Counted from the stretch's first letter, positions 50,369-60,136 are shown. The stretch is 64,000 bases of DNA from Streptosporangiales bacterium (GCA_009379995.1 WHSR01000012.1:1-64000); one strand, 5' to 3'. Notes: generated by a model from the letters alone, not told the origin. Numbers and translations: made by a program.

Positions 50369-51982
50369 TCACGACGTCATAGGCCGATCCTCGACTCCGT
50401 CGGGACCGCCTCCGGCCAAGCCCCCGGCACGGAGCACGCGCTCGCGCAGTTCCCGCTTGAGCACCTTGCCCGAAGGGTTACGGGGAAGCGCATCCAGGAA
50501 CTCGACATGCTTCGGGCACTTGAAGCTCGCCAAACGATCACGACAGTGCTTGACAAGATCCATCTGATCCAACGACGCGCCCTCGGCGGCCACAACGAAA
50601 GCCGCCGGGACCTCCCCCCACTTCTCGTCCGGTTTAGCCACCACCGCGGCTTCGAGCACCGACGGGTGCTCATAGAGGACACGCTCGACCTCGGGAGAGG
50701 CGATGTTCTCTCCCCCGGAGACAATTACGTCCTTCTTGCGATCCACGACGAAGAGAAATCCGTCGTCGTCCAGGCGTCCAATGTCGCCGGTGTGGAACCA
50801 ACCTCCACGGAAGGCATCCATGGTGGCCACGTCGTCACGCCAGTAGCCCTGGAACACTTTCGGCCCACGCAGCACGATCTCACCCTCCGCGCCGACCGGT
50901 ATCGCGTTGTCGTTCTCGTCCCAGATCTGCAGCTCTATGTAGGGGCACGGCTTGCCGACCGAGCCCAGCTTCTCCAGGCATCGGCCCTTGTCGAGGAAGG
51001 TGTCGCCGCCGACCGTCTCGGTGAGCCCGTAGGCATCGGCGAACCACGCGGACGGAAACACCTCGAGCACGCGTTTGATGAGCGGCAGCGGCATCTTCTC
51101 GCCGCCGTCGATGATCAGCCGGACCGACGACAGGTCACGGTCCTCGATCCCGGGCACCCGCACGAGCTGGCTCACCATGGCGGGAGCGAGCCACACGTTG
51201 GTGACCCTCTCCCGCTCGATCGCGGATACCACCGCCGCCGGGTCGAAGCTCCGCTGGACGACGACCGCGCCGCCGGCGTGCAGCAGCGTGGTCGCCGTGA
51301 GGTCGAGGGCGCCCACGTGGTAGAGGGGACCGGCCACCAGGCCGATGTCGTCGGGGGTCATCGCGAGCTCGACCGTGTGGCACGCGTTCTTCCAGGCCAC
51401 GTTCGCGTAACTGATCATGACGCCCTTCGGGCGGCTGGTCGTCCCCGAGGTGTACATGAGCCGCTGAACGTCGTCGGGGCCGACCGATGCCATGGACGGG
51501 CGCTCGCCGCCGTCCCGGAGCTCCTCCAGGTGCGTCCATCCCTCGCCGCGGTCAAGGGAGTCGTCCAGGGACAGGCGGCGCAGGTCCGGCATGCCCCCGC
51601 AGGCGGGTACGGCGAGGCGCATGAGCTCGTCCTCGCTGACGAAGGCCCGGGCGCCGGAATGTTCCAGCAGGTAGCGGACCTCCTCCGGGGCGAGCCGGTA
51701 GTTGATCGGCATGAAGATGGCGCCGACGTAGCTGACGGCGTACATGAGCTCGATGAAGGCGTCGGAGTTGAACGCGAGAACGCCGACGACGTCACCGGCC
51801 CGAAGGCCGCCGCGCAGGAGACCTGCCGCCAGCGAGCGCACACCCTCGCAGAGCTCCGCGTAGGTCCGCGGCCTCCCGTCGAAGGCGAGGCAGCGGCGGT
51901 CCGGGAAACGATCCGCATGATGCTCGAGGAGCGACGCGGGGTTCCACCCGTGGCCCGTCGAACTCGGGATGTTCGTCGGCAT
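50369..51982 (-). CDS. Acyl-CoA ligase
   Basis: A 537-residue AMP-forming ligase: TSGTTSRPKGVMISY, YGLTETVGGDTFLD, HTGDIGRLDDDGFLFVVDRKKD and NPSGKVLKRELRE with the catalytic lysine. ATG 51982, one base after the upstream ligase stop and preceded by GGAGA, is preferred to an upstream start that would overlap that gene by 32 bases. It is the last gene of the unit SDR, CoA-transferase, ligase, ligase. Confidence 0.93.
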   Translation of the reverse strand: MPTNIPSSTGHGWNPASLLEHHADRFPDRRCLAFDGRPRTYAELCEGVRSLAAGLLRGGLRAGDVVGVLAFNSDAFIELMYAVSYVGAIFMPINYRLAPEEVRYLLEHSGARAFVSEDELMRLAVPACGGMPDLRRLSLDDSLDRGEGWTHLEELRDGGERPSMASVGPDDVQRLMYTSGTTSRPKGVMISYANVAWKNACHTVELAMTPDDIGLVAGPLYHVGALDLTATTLLHAGGAVVVQRSFDPAAVVSAIERERVTNVWLAPAMVSQLVRVPGIEDRDLSSVRLIIDGGEKMPLPLIKRVLEVFPSAWFADAYGLTETVGGDTFLDKGRCLEKLGSVGKPCPYIELQIWDENDNAIPVGAEGEIVLRGPKVFQGYWRDDVATMDAFRGGWFHTGDIGRLDDDGFLFVVDRKKDVIVSGGENIASPEVERVLYEHPSVLEAAVVAKPDEKWGEVPAAFVVAAEGASLDQMDLVKHCRDRLASFKCPKHVEFLDALPRNPSGKVLKRELRERVLRAGGLAGGGPDGVEDRPMTS

Positions 51983-51983
51983 G

Positions 51984-53675
51984 TCAGTCTCCCGCCGGAA
52001 CTTCCTGCGGGACACGCCCTCGGTCGACCAATCGCCGCCCGGCCAAGACGCCCAGGCCGAGCTCGTGGACGGCCCGGTCGCGCAGCCTGAACTTCTGGAC
52101 CTTGCCGCTCGATGTCATCGGGAACTCGGTGACGAACCGTACGTGACGCGGAACCTTGAAGTTGGCCAGACGCTCCCGGCAGTGCGCGACGACCTGCTCG
52201 CCCGTCAGCGTGGCATCGCCCCTGAGCTCAACGAAGGCCATGCCGATCTCGCCGAGCCGGTAGTCGGGCACCGCTACCACGTAGACCTGCTTGACCTCGG
52301 GTAGCTGGTAGATCACGTTCTCGACCTCGGCGGGATACACGTTGGAGCCGCCGACGATGAACATGTCCTTGAGCCTGCCGGTGATGCGCAGCCGCCCGTC
52401 CCCGCCGATCCAGCCGAGGTCGCCGGTGCGGAACCATCCGTCCGCCGTCATGACCTCGGCCGTCTCATCGGGCTTGCGGTAGTAGCCCTTCATCACCAGG
52501 TGTCCACGGACCCAGATCTCCCCCTCGGACCGGGGCGGAAGTCCGTCGAGACTTCCCGGATCCGCGATCATGATCTCGTAGTCGTCCGAGATGGGGGTGC
52601 CGACCGTCTCGCACACCACGTCCACGGGGTCGTCGGGGCGGGTGAGGGTGGTGACCGACGTGGTCTCGGTCATCCCGTACACCGAGCAGATCCGCATGTC
52701 GAAGCGCTGCCCGATCTCGCGTACCACCTCGGGTGGGTTCATCGAGCCGCCGATCCAGCCGGTTCGCACCGACGACACGTCGTACTCGTCGAACCTCGGG
52801 TGGTTCAGCATCATGATGAAGTGCGTCGGTATCCCGTTCAGGACCGTGCAGCTTTCGCGTTCGATCAGCCGAAGCGCCCGCTCGGGGTCGTACACGTCCA
52901 TCAGGATCACCGGCGCTCCGGTGATGAGGCTGGGAATGACCGTGGTGAACCCTGCGCCGACGTGGAAGAACGGCAGGTGACCCAGCAGCCTGTCGTCGGC
53001 GCCGATGCCGAACCAGCGGGAGATGGCGTACTCGTTCCGCAGGATGTTGCTGCTGTGCACCGCCCCCTTCGGTGAGCCCGTCGTCCCCGAGGTGTATACG
53101 ACGACGCAGTCGTCGTCCGGCGAGACCGGCGTCGCCGCGGCCTCGTCCTCGTCCCGCCCGCTCGCCCCGCGGGCGACTACGTCGCGGTAGCGGAGCATGC
53201 CGGAATGCCCCCCGTCGCCGGCCGCGATGACGCTGCCGAGCTGCGGGAACCGTACGCTCTCCAGCGCACCCGGCGTCGACGTCGCGAGCTCGGGGACCAG
53301 GGTGTTGATCATCTCCAGGTAGTCGATGTCGAGGAAACGCTCCATGAGGATGAGCGCCCTGGCGTCGGACTGGCCGAGTACGTAGCCGACCTCGTCCGTC
53401 TTGTACCGGGTGTTGAGCGGAACGAGGACGGCGCCGATCCGGTTCGCGGCCAGCCAGGTGATGATCCACTCCGGCCAGTTCGCCATCCAGAGGGCGACCT
53501 TGTCGCCCTTCCGGATACCCAGCCGCCGCAGCCCGCGGGAGAGGTCCTCCGCCTCTTCTACGACCTGTCGCCAGGTCAGCCGCCTTTCCCCGGAGACGAT
53601 CGCCAGGTGCTCGGGCATCGCGTCGGCGGTCTCCCGAGCCTGCCGGTAGAGGGTCTTCGGGGTCCAGTTGAGCAC
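51984..53675 (-). CDS. Acyl-CoA ligase
   Basis: A 563-residue AMP-forming ligase: TSGTTGSPKGAVHSS, VYGMTETTSVTTL, RTGDLGWIGGDGRLRITGRLKDM and MTSSGKVQKFRLRD. About 30 residues follow the last conserved motif, longer than usual. GTG 53675 has AGGAGG eight bases upstream. Two ligases in tandem with a CoA-transferase suggest that several acids are activated in this branch. Confidence 0.93.
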   Translation of the reverse strand: MLNWTPKTLYRQARETADAMPEHLAIVSGERRLTWRQVVEEAEDLSRGLRRLGIRKGDKVALWMANWPEWIITWLAANRIGAVLVPLNTRYKTDEVGYVLGQSDARALILMERFLDIDYLEMINTLVPELATSTPGALESVRFPQLGSVIAAGDGGHSGMLRYRDVVARGASGRDEDEAAATPVSPDDDCVVVYTSGTTGSPKGAVHSSNILRNEYAISRWFGIGADDRLLGHLPFFHVGAGFTTVIPSLITGAPVILMDVYDPERALRLIERESCTVLNGIPTHFIMMLNHPRFDEYDVSSVRTGWIGGSMNPPEVVREIGQRFDMRICSVYGMTETTSVTTLTRPDDPVDVVCETVGTPISDDYEIMIADPGSLDGLPPRSEGEIWVRGHLVMKGYYRKPDETAEVMTADGWFRTGDLGWIGGDGRLRITGRLKDMFIVGGSNVYPAEVENVIYQLPEVKQVYVVAVPDYRLGEIGMAFVELRGDATLTGEQVVAHCRERLANFKVPRHVRFVTEFPMTSSGKVQKFRLRDRAVHELGLGVLAGRRLVDRGRVPQEVPAGD

Positions 53676-53708
53676 CGGTCCACCTCCTACAGCACCGTAA
53701 GCATCCAG

Positions 53709-54941
53709 CTACCGGGGCTCCTCCACGAGGACACCCGCGTCCTTCAGCTCCCGATACGCCTCCGATCCGTAGCCGAGATACCTACTCAGCACCTCCTGAT
53801 TGTGCTCGCCGAGAAACGGCGCCTGGAGGGGCAGCTCCGTCGGGAAGGCGGAGAACCGCAGCGGTATACCCGGGACATCGAGCTGGCCCCAGACGCGATC
53901 TTCCACCGACCGCACCGTACGGCGCTCACGAAGGTAAGGATGCTGGACAGCCTGCTCCACGGTGAGGATGGGCGCGACAGGCACCCGCTCCGATTCCAGG
54001 ATCCGTATCGCCTCATCGACACCGGACAGGCCGGCCAGCCACCCCTCGATCAGCTCGACAACCTCCGGCAGGCGCTCGACCCGTCCGGCGTTCGTGCGGT
54101 AGCGGGGATCGTCGATCAGGTCGGTTCGGCCCATCGCACGACAGATATGCGGCCACTGGTGGTCCGAGGGGACGGCGATGAAGATGTACCCGTCCGTCGC
54201 CCTGTAGATACCGAACGGACTTACCGCGTAATGGTGCGATCCGGATCGGGTGGGCCTGATCTCGCCATCGCTGCCGCTGTAAGCCTGCACGTTTACCTCG
54301 TGGCAATTGAAGTAGCTATCGAGCAGCGAGACATCCACGTGCTGCCCCTGCCCGCTGCGCTCCCGGTGGAACAGCGCGGACGCGACGGCGGCCAGGCCAT
54401 AGACCCCGGTCGTCACATCACCCACCGCGAAGTTGGTAAGGCTCGGTGGCGCGCCGGGCGCGCCGACCATCGAAGTGATTCCCGAGTACGCCTGAGCGAC
54501 GTTGTCGTAGCCGGGCTTGCCCGCGAACCCCCCCTTCTGGCCGAACGCGGAGACGGAGCACATGATGATCCGGGGATTGACCTCGCTCACCGCCTCGTAG
54601 CCGAACCCGAGAGAGGCCATCGTCCCCGGACTGAAGCTCTCGACGACTATGTCGACGTGCGGGAGAAGTTCGGTGATGATCTCCTTTCCCCGGCCGGACT
54701 TCACGTCGACGCAAAGGCTCTTCTTGCCCCGATTCTGCTGAATGTAGTAGCCGCTTCTGCCGCTCTTTTGATACGGCAATGCGCGCGATATGTCACCTCG
54801 GGGCGGAAGCTCTACCTTGAGGACCTCGGCCCCCATCTCGGCCATGAGCCTGGTGACGGTGGGGCCGGCGAGGACCTGGGTGAAGTCGAGGACGCGAACG
54901 CCGTCGAAGATATGCCCGAACCGATGCGCTGGAGATGCCAC
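53709..54941 (-). CDS. CaiB/BaiF (class III) CoA-transferase
   Basis: A 410-residue family III CoA-transferase: VRVLDFTQVLAGPTVTRLMA, MGAEVLKVELPPRGD, NRGKKSLCVDVKSGRG and the catalytic Asp in GKPGYDNVAQAYSGI (near residue 155). It moves CoA between carboxylates, for example from succinyl-CoA. GTG 54941 is two bases after the SDR stop; the upstream extension to 55028 overlaps that gene and is arginine-rich. Confidence 0.92.
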   Translation of the reverse strand: MASPAHRFGHIFDGVRVLDFTQVLAGPTVTRLMAEMGAEVLKVELPPRGDISRALPYQKSGRSGYYIQQNRGKKSLCVDVKSGRGKEIITELLPHVDIVVESFSPGTMASLGFGYEAVSEVNPRIIMCSVSAFGQKGGFAGKPGYDNVAQAYSGITSMVGAPGAPPSLTNFAVGDVTTGVYGLAAVASALFHRERSGQGQHVDVSLLDSYFNCHEVNVQAYSGSDGEIRPTRSGSHHYAVSPFGIYRATDGYIFIAVPSDHQWPHICRAMGRTDLIDDPRYRTNAGRVERLPEVVELIEGWLAGLSGVDEAIRILESERVPVAPILTVEQAVQHPYLRERRTVRSVEDRVWGQLDVPGIPLRFSAFPTELPLQAPFLGEHNQEVLSRYLGYGSEAYRELKDAGVLVEEPR

Positions 54942-54943
54942 GG

Positions 54944-55705
54944 CTACCTCGCCACGAACCCGCCGTCGACCGCCATCGCGTGCCCCGTCACGTAGGAGGC
55001 CCGATCGGAACACAGCCACAGCACGCACTGGGCGATCTCCTCGGGCTCGGCAGGCCTACCCACCGGCTCCTGGGCAACGAGCCGATCCCTGAGGTCGGAT
55101 CGGTTGGCCGTCATGCGGTCGACCATTGGTGTGGCCACGATTCCCGGACACACCGCGTTGACCCGCACGTTCGCGGACGCGTACTCCAGCGCGGCGGCCT
55201 TGGTCAGCCCGACCACGCCGTGCTTGGAGGCGGTGTAGGCGGGCATGCCGTGTGAGCCGACGAGACCCGCGACGGAGGCGACGTTGACGACGGACCCGCC
55301 GCCGTTGCTCGCCATATGGTTCAACTCGGCGCGCATCGCCAACCAGGTTCCGGTGAGGTTGACGTCGATGACCGCCTGCCAGTCCTCCTCCGAGTACGCG
55401 GCGGTCTTGGCCAGTTTCCCTTCGATTCCCGCGCTGTTGAAGGCGTGGTGAAGCCCGCCGAACCAGCTCACGGCCTGCTCGACGAGCTTCTCGGTGTCGC
55501 CGCGTTTGGTGACGTCACACTGAGCGAAGCGGGCGGTGCCGCCGCTCGACCCGATGATCCTGACCGTCTCCTCACCGCCCGCCCCGTCCAGGTCGGCCGC
55601 CACCACCCGTGCTCCCTCACCGGCGAACAGGACGGCTGTCGCCCGGCCGATACCGGAAGCCGCGCCGGTCACGACGACTACCTTCTCTTCTGCTTGTCCG
55701 GTCAC
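54944..55705 (-). CDS. Short-chain dehydrogenase/reductase
   Basis: A 253-residue classical SDR: TGAASGIGRATAVLF, an Asp after strand two (VVAADLDG, favouring NAD), NSAGIEG, VVNVASVAG, YTASK and MAVDGGFVAR. It oxidises a hydroxyl or reduces a ketone. GTG 55705 has AGGAGG nine bases upstream. It is the first gene of a minus-strand unit; a strong hairpin lies 31-62 bases upstream of its start. Confidence 0.93.
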   Translation of the reverse strand: MTGQAEEKVVVVTGAASGIGRATAVLFAGEGARVVAADLDGAGGEETVRIIGSSGGTARFAQCDVTKRGDTEKLVEQAVSWFGGLHHAFNSAGIEGKLAKTAAYSEEDWQAVIDVNLTGTWLAMRAELNHMASNGGGSVVNVASVAGLVGSHGMPAYTASKHGVVGLTKAAALEYASANVRVNAVCPGIVATPMVDRMTANRSDLRDRLVAQEPVGRPAEPEEIAQCVLWLCSDRASYVTGHAMAVDGGFVAR

Positions 55706-55735
55706 GGCCGTCTACCTCCTACCGATCCAAGGCGG

Positions 55736-55767
55736 GCGGGTAGGGCAGCCGGAGCTGCCCTACCCGC
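55736..55767. terminator. Strong hairpin between hyuB-like and SDR genes
   Basis: A 14-bp perfect stem (arms 55736-55749 and 55754-55767; GGGTAGGGCAGC and complement) around the tetraloop CGGA. It lies 43 bases after the HyuB stop and 31 bases before the SDR start on the same strand. It would terminate the HyuAB message or attenuate read-through into the SDR unit. Confidence 0.7.
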
Positions 55768-55809
55768 GAGGGAATGCCCCGTGATGGCCTGTGATGACCT
55801 CCGCGCCCC

Positions 55810-57759
55810 TCAGGCCATCTGGGCGCGCAGCCTGTGCGTCTCCTCGTGATCGATCTGGAGACCCTCGGGGTCCCATTCGGGGTCGCCCTTGACCGCAACG
55901 CCGTAGTCGCGGGCGGCTCCCTCGATGGTCACGTAGCCGTCCCGGACGTCGCGGAGCACTCGCTCCGGCTCACGGTCCAAGGGCTTCCCCCAGCCGCCGG
56001 CACCGTTGGTGATGTACCGGAAGATGGTGCCGGGCCTGGTCTGCCAGATCGGCACCCGGGCGAAGTAGAAGTACTCTCCGTCCGGGTCCAGACACTTGGT
56101 CTCCGGGTTGAGCACACCGGCGACCGGGATGGACTTCCGGTAGACCTCGGGCGACATGCCCAGGATCTCCTTCCGCTCCTCCACGTTGTACGCCTCCGGC
56201 TCCCAGACCCAGGTGGCACCCGCGGGCGCCGTCTCGCCGCCGTACACGCCGAAGCCGCTCGGTCGCTTGACGTGCAGCGGCGTCGAGTAGTGCTCGGCGT
56301 CGGACAGCCAGAGGGTGTCCTTGACCACCGCCGCCCCGCCCCGGTTCTTGCCGGACCCGGAGGTGTCCGGCGCGTAGTCCTTGCGCAGGAGCACCACGGG
56401 GAGGTCCTTCTCGATGGCCTCGGTGGGCGGGTCGATGTTGTTGGCCTGGTAGAAGACGGTGTACGTCTCGCCGTCGGCCTCCTGAGTGGCGCCCCACGGC
56501 CCGTGTTCGCCACCGCACTGGGCCATGGTGACCCAGGGGGTGCCGTCCGGGGAGACGCCGTTGGCGTTGTGGATGTTCAGCGACAGGTAATCGCCGCCGG
56601 CCGCCCTGGCGCCCAGAGCCTCCCGGAGCGCCCGGAAGGTCGCGTTGACCACCAGGTTGGAGGCCTCCCAATAGAGGAAGATGACTCCTTCCGGTGGAAG
56701 CGCGCTGACCAACGTTCCCTCGGGCAACACCAGGTCGATGTTGCGCATCGCCCCCGAGGTGTACGGCGTCTTCGGATCGAGGAGGAGCTTCAACGCCACG
56801 GCTGTGGCGGTCCTCGCGTCCAGCCAACCGGCGTTGATCGAGGTACGGGCCTGGCGGGAGGTGCCGGACAGGTCCACCTCCGCCCGGTCCCCCCGGACCC
56901 GGATGGTGACCTTGACCTTGTATTCCTCGGTGTCGTCGACGCCGTCGCAGTCGAGCTGCTCCTCGCCGACGTAGTCGCCGTCCGGCAGCGCCGCGATGCC
57001 GCCGCCCATGGTCTCCGCGCCGAGATCGCAGGCGTACTGCACGGCACCCAGGTACGCGTCGAGCCCGTAGCGGTCGATGGCCTCGACGAGCATCCGCTCG
57101 GCGAGCAGCAGATCGTGGTAGATGCTCGTCAGGTCCGAGAACAGCAGCTCGCCGAACCGAGCGTTGTCGAAGATGAGGTCGTAGGTCTCCTTCACCGGCT
57201 TGTCGTCCCGGTAGAGCAGCCGCGGGGCGAGGACGAGACCGTTCTCGTAGACGTTCTTCTTCGTCCCGCTGAAGCCGGCCGGCACGACACCGCCCATGTC
57301 CAGCATGTGCGCCCGGAGCGTGATGAAGGCCACCGGCTCCTCGGAGCCGCGGTAGAAGACCGGCCGCATCAAGCACAGGTCGTTGACGTGGTTGCCCATG
57401 CGGTAGGGGTCGTTGCCGAGGAGCACGTCGCCCTGCCGGACGTTCTCGATGCCGTACTCCTCGAAGGCGTTGTGCACGGCCTCGTCCATCGTCCCGATGA
57501 ACAGCAGCAGGCTGTTGCTCACCGCGGGCATCGGATACCCGAGCGACCGGGGCCCCGAGATCACCGCGGCGAAGTCGTACCAGTCGCGCAGGATGATGGA
57601 GAAGGCCGTGTTCAGCAGCCCACTGCACATGTGCTCGACGATGTACTGGAACTTGTTGTTGAGCACCGTCGCGGTCAGGCGGTCGCAGCTGTAACGCCCC
57701 TCGAACTCGGCACGCGACAGGTCTTTGATCAAAGTTGGTTGCGGTTGTGTCACCGTCAC
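55810..57759 (-). CDS. Hydantoinase B / ketone-carboxylase-type subunit
   Basis: A 649-residue HyuB-family protein: LLGNDPYRMGNHVNDLCLMRP (metal-binding type motif), AHMLDMGGVVPAGFSG, SGTSRQARTSINAGW, GGEHGPWGATQEADG and the ending NGAGGWGKPLDREPERVL. The family covers oxoprolinase, N-methylhydantoinase and the alpha subunits of acetone and acetophenone carboxylases. With HyuA it would couple ATP hydrolysis to amide cleavage or carboxylation. GTG 57759 has AAGGAGG six bases upstream; the gap to HyuA is 36 bases. Confidence 0.93.
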   Translation of the reverse strand: MTVTQPQPTLIKDLSRAEFEGRYSCDRLTATVLNNKFQYIVEHMCSGLLNTAFSIILRDWYDFAAVISGPRSLGYPMPAVSNSLLLFIGTMDEAVHNAFEEYGIENVRQGDVLLGNDPYRMGNHVNDLCLMRPVFYRGSEEPVAFITLRAHMLDMGGVVPAGFSGTKKNVYENGLVLAPRLLYRDDKPVKETYDLIFDNARFGELLFSDLTSIYHDLLLAERMLVEAIDRYGLDAYLGAVQYACDLGAETMGGGIAALPDGDYVGEEQLDCDGVDDTEEYKVKVTIRVRGDRAEVDLSGTSRQARTSINAGWLDARTATAVALKLLLDPKTPYTSGAMRNIDLVLPEGTLVSALPPEGVIFLYWEASNLVVNATFRALREALGARAAGGDYLSLNIHNANGVSPDGTPWVTMAQCGGEHGPWGATQEADGETYTVFYQANNIDPPTEAIEKDLPVVLLRKDYAPDTSGSGKNRGGAAVVKDTLWLSDAEHYSTPLHVKRPSGFGVYGGETAPAGATWVWEPEAYNVEERKEILGMSPEVYRKSIPVAGVLNPETKCLDPDGEYFYFARVPIWQTRPGTIFRYITNGAGGWGKPLDREPERVLRDVRDGYVTIEGAARDYGVAVKGDPEWDPEGLQIDHEETHRLRAQMA

Positions 57760-57795
57760 GTCGTACCTCCTTGCCTTACCGGGTCCCGCCGCGCG

Positions 57796-59850
57796 TCACA
57801 GCGAGGTCCCGGAACGCCTGATCACGATCTCCCCAAGGTCGCCGACAGTCGCCTGCTGGCCGACGCAGACCTGGATCGTGGCCATCGCCTCTCGGATGAT
57901 CGCGGGGCCGTCCACCACGTCGCCGGACCGCAGGTTCTCCCGCGCGTACTCGTTGGCCTCGGCCTCGCCGCTTTCCAGATAGCGAAGGACTACTCGGCCG
58001 GTGGGCTCGGGCTTGGTCCCGGTGGCCTTCGGGACGGGTTGGTACGTGACCTTCTGGATCGGCGCGATCACCTGGACCCGGTAGGTCACACCCTCGACCG
58101 GCATGGCCTCGAACTGGTTACCCCACCGCTCCTTGTAGGCCCGGTGGAAGTTGCCGATCATCGTCTCGATGCCGCCGACCGAGATCTCTCCGTTCGGCAC
58201 CGTGACGAACGGCGTATCCCAGGTCTGGCCCACCAGCCGGCCGTCGAAGGTCCGCAGGATCGTAACCTCGTCACGCCGCGCGTTGATCCGCTCCAGCAGC
58301 GACTCCTCGAGCGAGGTGTAGATGTCGTTCACCTGGGCGGCGGCGTCGGGGGTGAGCACCGTGTACGCCGACCTGTTGTCGGTGTAGACCCGGTCGGCGC
58401 TCACCAGGCCGAGCGCGGAGAACAGCCCCGGGTAGGGCGGCACGACCACGGACTTCACGCCGGTGAGCTCGAGGACGGCCGGGAGCAGCATCGGGCCGGC
58501 CGAACCATACGCCATGATCGAGAAGTCGCGGGGGTCGATGCCGTAGCGGATGGCGATGTCGGTGATCCCCTCGCTGATGTTGTGCAGGCCGAGCCGGTAG
58601 GCATGGTGCACCCGCTCGTCCAGCGACAGCGGGGTGTCGAGGGACTCGAAGGCCGCCCGCGCCTTGCTCCGGTCGAGACGCATCTCGCCGCCGAGGAACT
58701 CCTCCTCGTTGAGCAGCCCGGCCAGCAGGCAGACGTCGGTCATGGTCGGCTTGGTGCCGCCGCGCCCGTAGCAGGCCGGCCCCGGATCCGCGCCGGCGCT
58801 CTCCGGCCCGACCTGGAGCGCGCCGCCGGGCGCCACGCTCACGAGGCTTCCGCCGCCGGCACCCAGGCTGGAGATCTCGTTGGCCAGGGTGTTGACGAGC
58901 AGGTCGTGCTCGACCTCGAACGTGGTGTTGACGATCGGGCTGCCGTCGGTGACCACGCTGATGTCGGTGGACGTGCCACCCACATCCGCGCAGATGAAGT
59001 TGTTCTCGCCGATCAGGCTCCCGAAGTACGACGTGGACACCGTTCCCGCCGCCGGGCCGGAGAAGATGACCCGGTACGGGCGCTCCAGCGCGAAGTCGAT
59101 GGGGAGCAGGGTCGCCGCGCAGTCGGCGAAGTTGACGACACCCTGGAAGTTCCGCTCCTGCAGACCCTGTACCAGGTTGTCGGCGTACCGCCGGAAGATG
59201 CCCTTCATCAGGACGTCGACGATCGTGGTCGACGCGCGGGCGTATTCCTTGGCCAGCGGGGAGACCTCGCTGGAGATCGAGCACGGCATATCGTCCCCGA
59301 GCACCTCGCGGACGAGCTCGCGCAGCTGGATCTCGTGTTCCGGACTGACGTACGCATTGATCAGGCAAATGGCGACGCCCTGCACATTGCACTTCTTGAG
59401 GACGCCAAGCTGCCTACGCGCGTCGTCCCGGTCCAGCGGAATGAGCACCGAGCCGTCGGCCTTGATGCGCTCCTTCACCCCGCGACGCAGGTAGCGCGGC
59501 ACGAGCGGCCTGTTCGCGTCGCCGAACGACCGCCGCCACGACGGGTCGGTGAGCGCCTCGAACGGGCGCAGGGCACGGCCCATGTCCGGTACATCCCGGT
59601 GCCCGTCGGTCGTCAGGTACCCGATCTTGGGCAAGTTACGGGTAATGACGGCGTTCAGCCCGACCGTACTCGCGTGGTTGAAATACGTGACCGAATCCAG
59701 CCCCAGGGCGGAGGCACCCTCGACGACCGCCTGTTCCGGGTCGACCTTCTTCGACGGGACCTTCAGCGCCTTGATCTGACCGTTCTCGTAGGAAATACAG
59801 TCGGTGAAGGTACCGCCTACGTCGATACCTACCAGACCGTCGCCCGCCAT
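57796..59850 (-). CDS. Hydantoinase A / ketone-carboxylase-type subunit
   Basis: A 684-residue HyuA-family ATPase with the ASKHA phosphate motif VGIDVGGTFTDCISY, NHASTVGLNAVI, a second phosphate region FICADVGGTSTDIS and GAGGGSLVSVAPGGALQVGP. Such subunits activate the carbonyl substrate (enol phosphate formation is proposed for ketone carboxylases). ATG 59850 follows GGAG. The combination with HyuB and a small zinc-ribbon protein resembles the alpha, beta, gamma make-up of acetone carboxylase, although oxoprolinase-like action is not excluded. Confidence 0.93.
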   Translation of the reverse strand: MAGDGLVGIDVGGTFTDCISYENGQIKALKVPSKKVDPEQAVVEGASALGLDSVTYFNHASTVGLNAVITRNLPKIGYLTTDGHRDVPDMGRALRPFEALTDPSWRRSFGDANRPLVPRYLRRGVKERIKADGSVLIPLDRDDARRQLGVLKKCNVQGVAICLINAYVSPEHEIQLRELVREVLGDDMPCSISSEVSPLAKEYARASTTIVDVLMKGIFRRYADNLVQGLQERNFQGVVNFADCAATLLPIDFALERPYRVIFSGPAAGTVSTSYFGSLIGENNFICADVGGTSTDISVVTDGSPIVNTTFEVEHDLLVNTLANEISSLGAGGGSLVSVAPGGALQVGPESAGADPGPACYGRGGTKPTMTDVCLLAGLLNEEEFLGGEMRLDRSKARAAFESLDTPLSLDERVHHAYRLGLHNISEGITDIAIRYGIDPRDFSIMAYGSAGPMLLPAVLELTGVKSVVVPPYPGLFSALGLVSADRVYTDNRSAYTVLTPDAAAQVNDIYTSLEESLLERINARRDEVTILRTFDGRLVGQTWDTPFVTVPNGEISVGGIETMIGNFHRAYKERWGNQFEAMPVEGVTYRVQVIAPIQKVTYQPVPKATGTKPEPTGRVVLRYLESGEAEANEYARENLRSGDVVDGPAIIREAMATIQVCVGQQATVGDLGEIVIRRSGTSL

Positions 59851-59917
59851 AGGTTACTCCTTTTCGACAAGTCTCAACGACTCCCTTTGCTCAATGGCCG
59901 AAGGCTCGATCGGCGCC

Positions 59918-60136
59918 TCAGAGTCCGCCGATGGGCACCATGGACCCGAATAGTCCGCCGCGCTCGCGTTCGACCGAGTGAAGGCAGCTCCGGCACTTTA
60001 CAACCTGCCACCAGCCGCCCTCGCTGAGCACCGGGTAGCGGAACAGTTCCGCGGAGCCGCATGCCGGACAAGAGCCGTCTACTGGTTCCCTTTCTACATG
60101 GAGAATGGACTCTTGAGGTCGTGGATGCGGTTTCAA
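59918..60136 (-). CDS. Small zinc-ribbon protein, possible third carboxylase subunit
   Basis: A 72-residue protein with two Cys pairs, CPACG and CRSC, 24 residues apart, forming a probable zinc ribbon; between them is ELFRYPVLSEGGWWQVVK. It precedes HyuA by 67 bases on the same strand. Acetone carboxylases carry a small zinc-containing gamma subunit (longer than this one), so it may play that part or be a substrate-docking factor. The start at TTG 60136 is uncertain. The paired operator sites lie 65-100 bases upstream. Confidence 0.7.
   Translation of the reverse strand: MKPHPRPQESILHVEREPVDGSCPACGSAELFRYPVLSEGGWWQVVKCRSCLHSVERERGGLFGSMVPIGGL

Noticed and set aside
55834-60027. A 1397-codon open frame opposite HyuB and HyuA
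   Set aside because: Its great length reflects high GC content at the third codon position of the antisense genes; no recognisable domain, no ribosome binding site.
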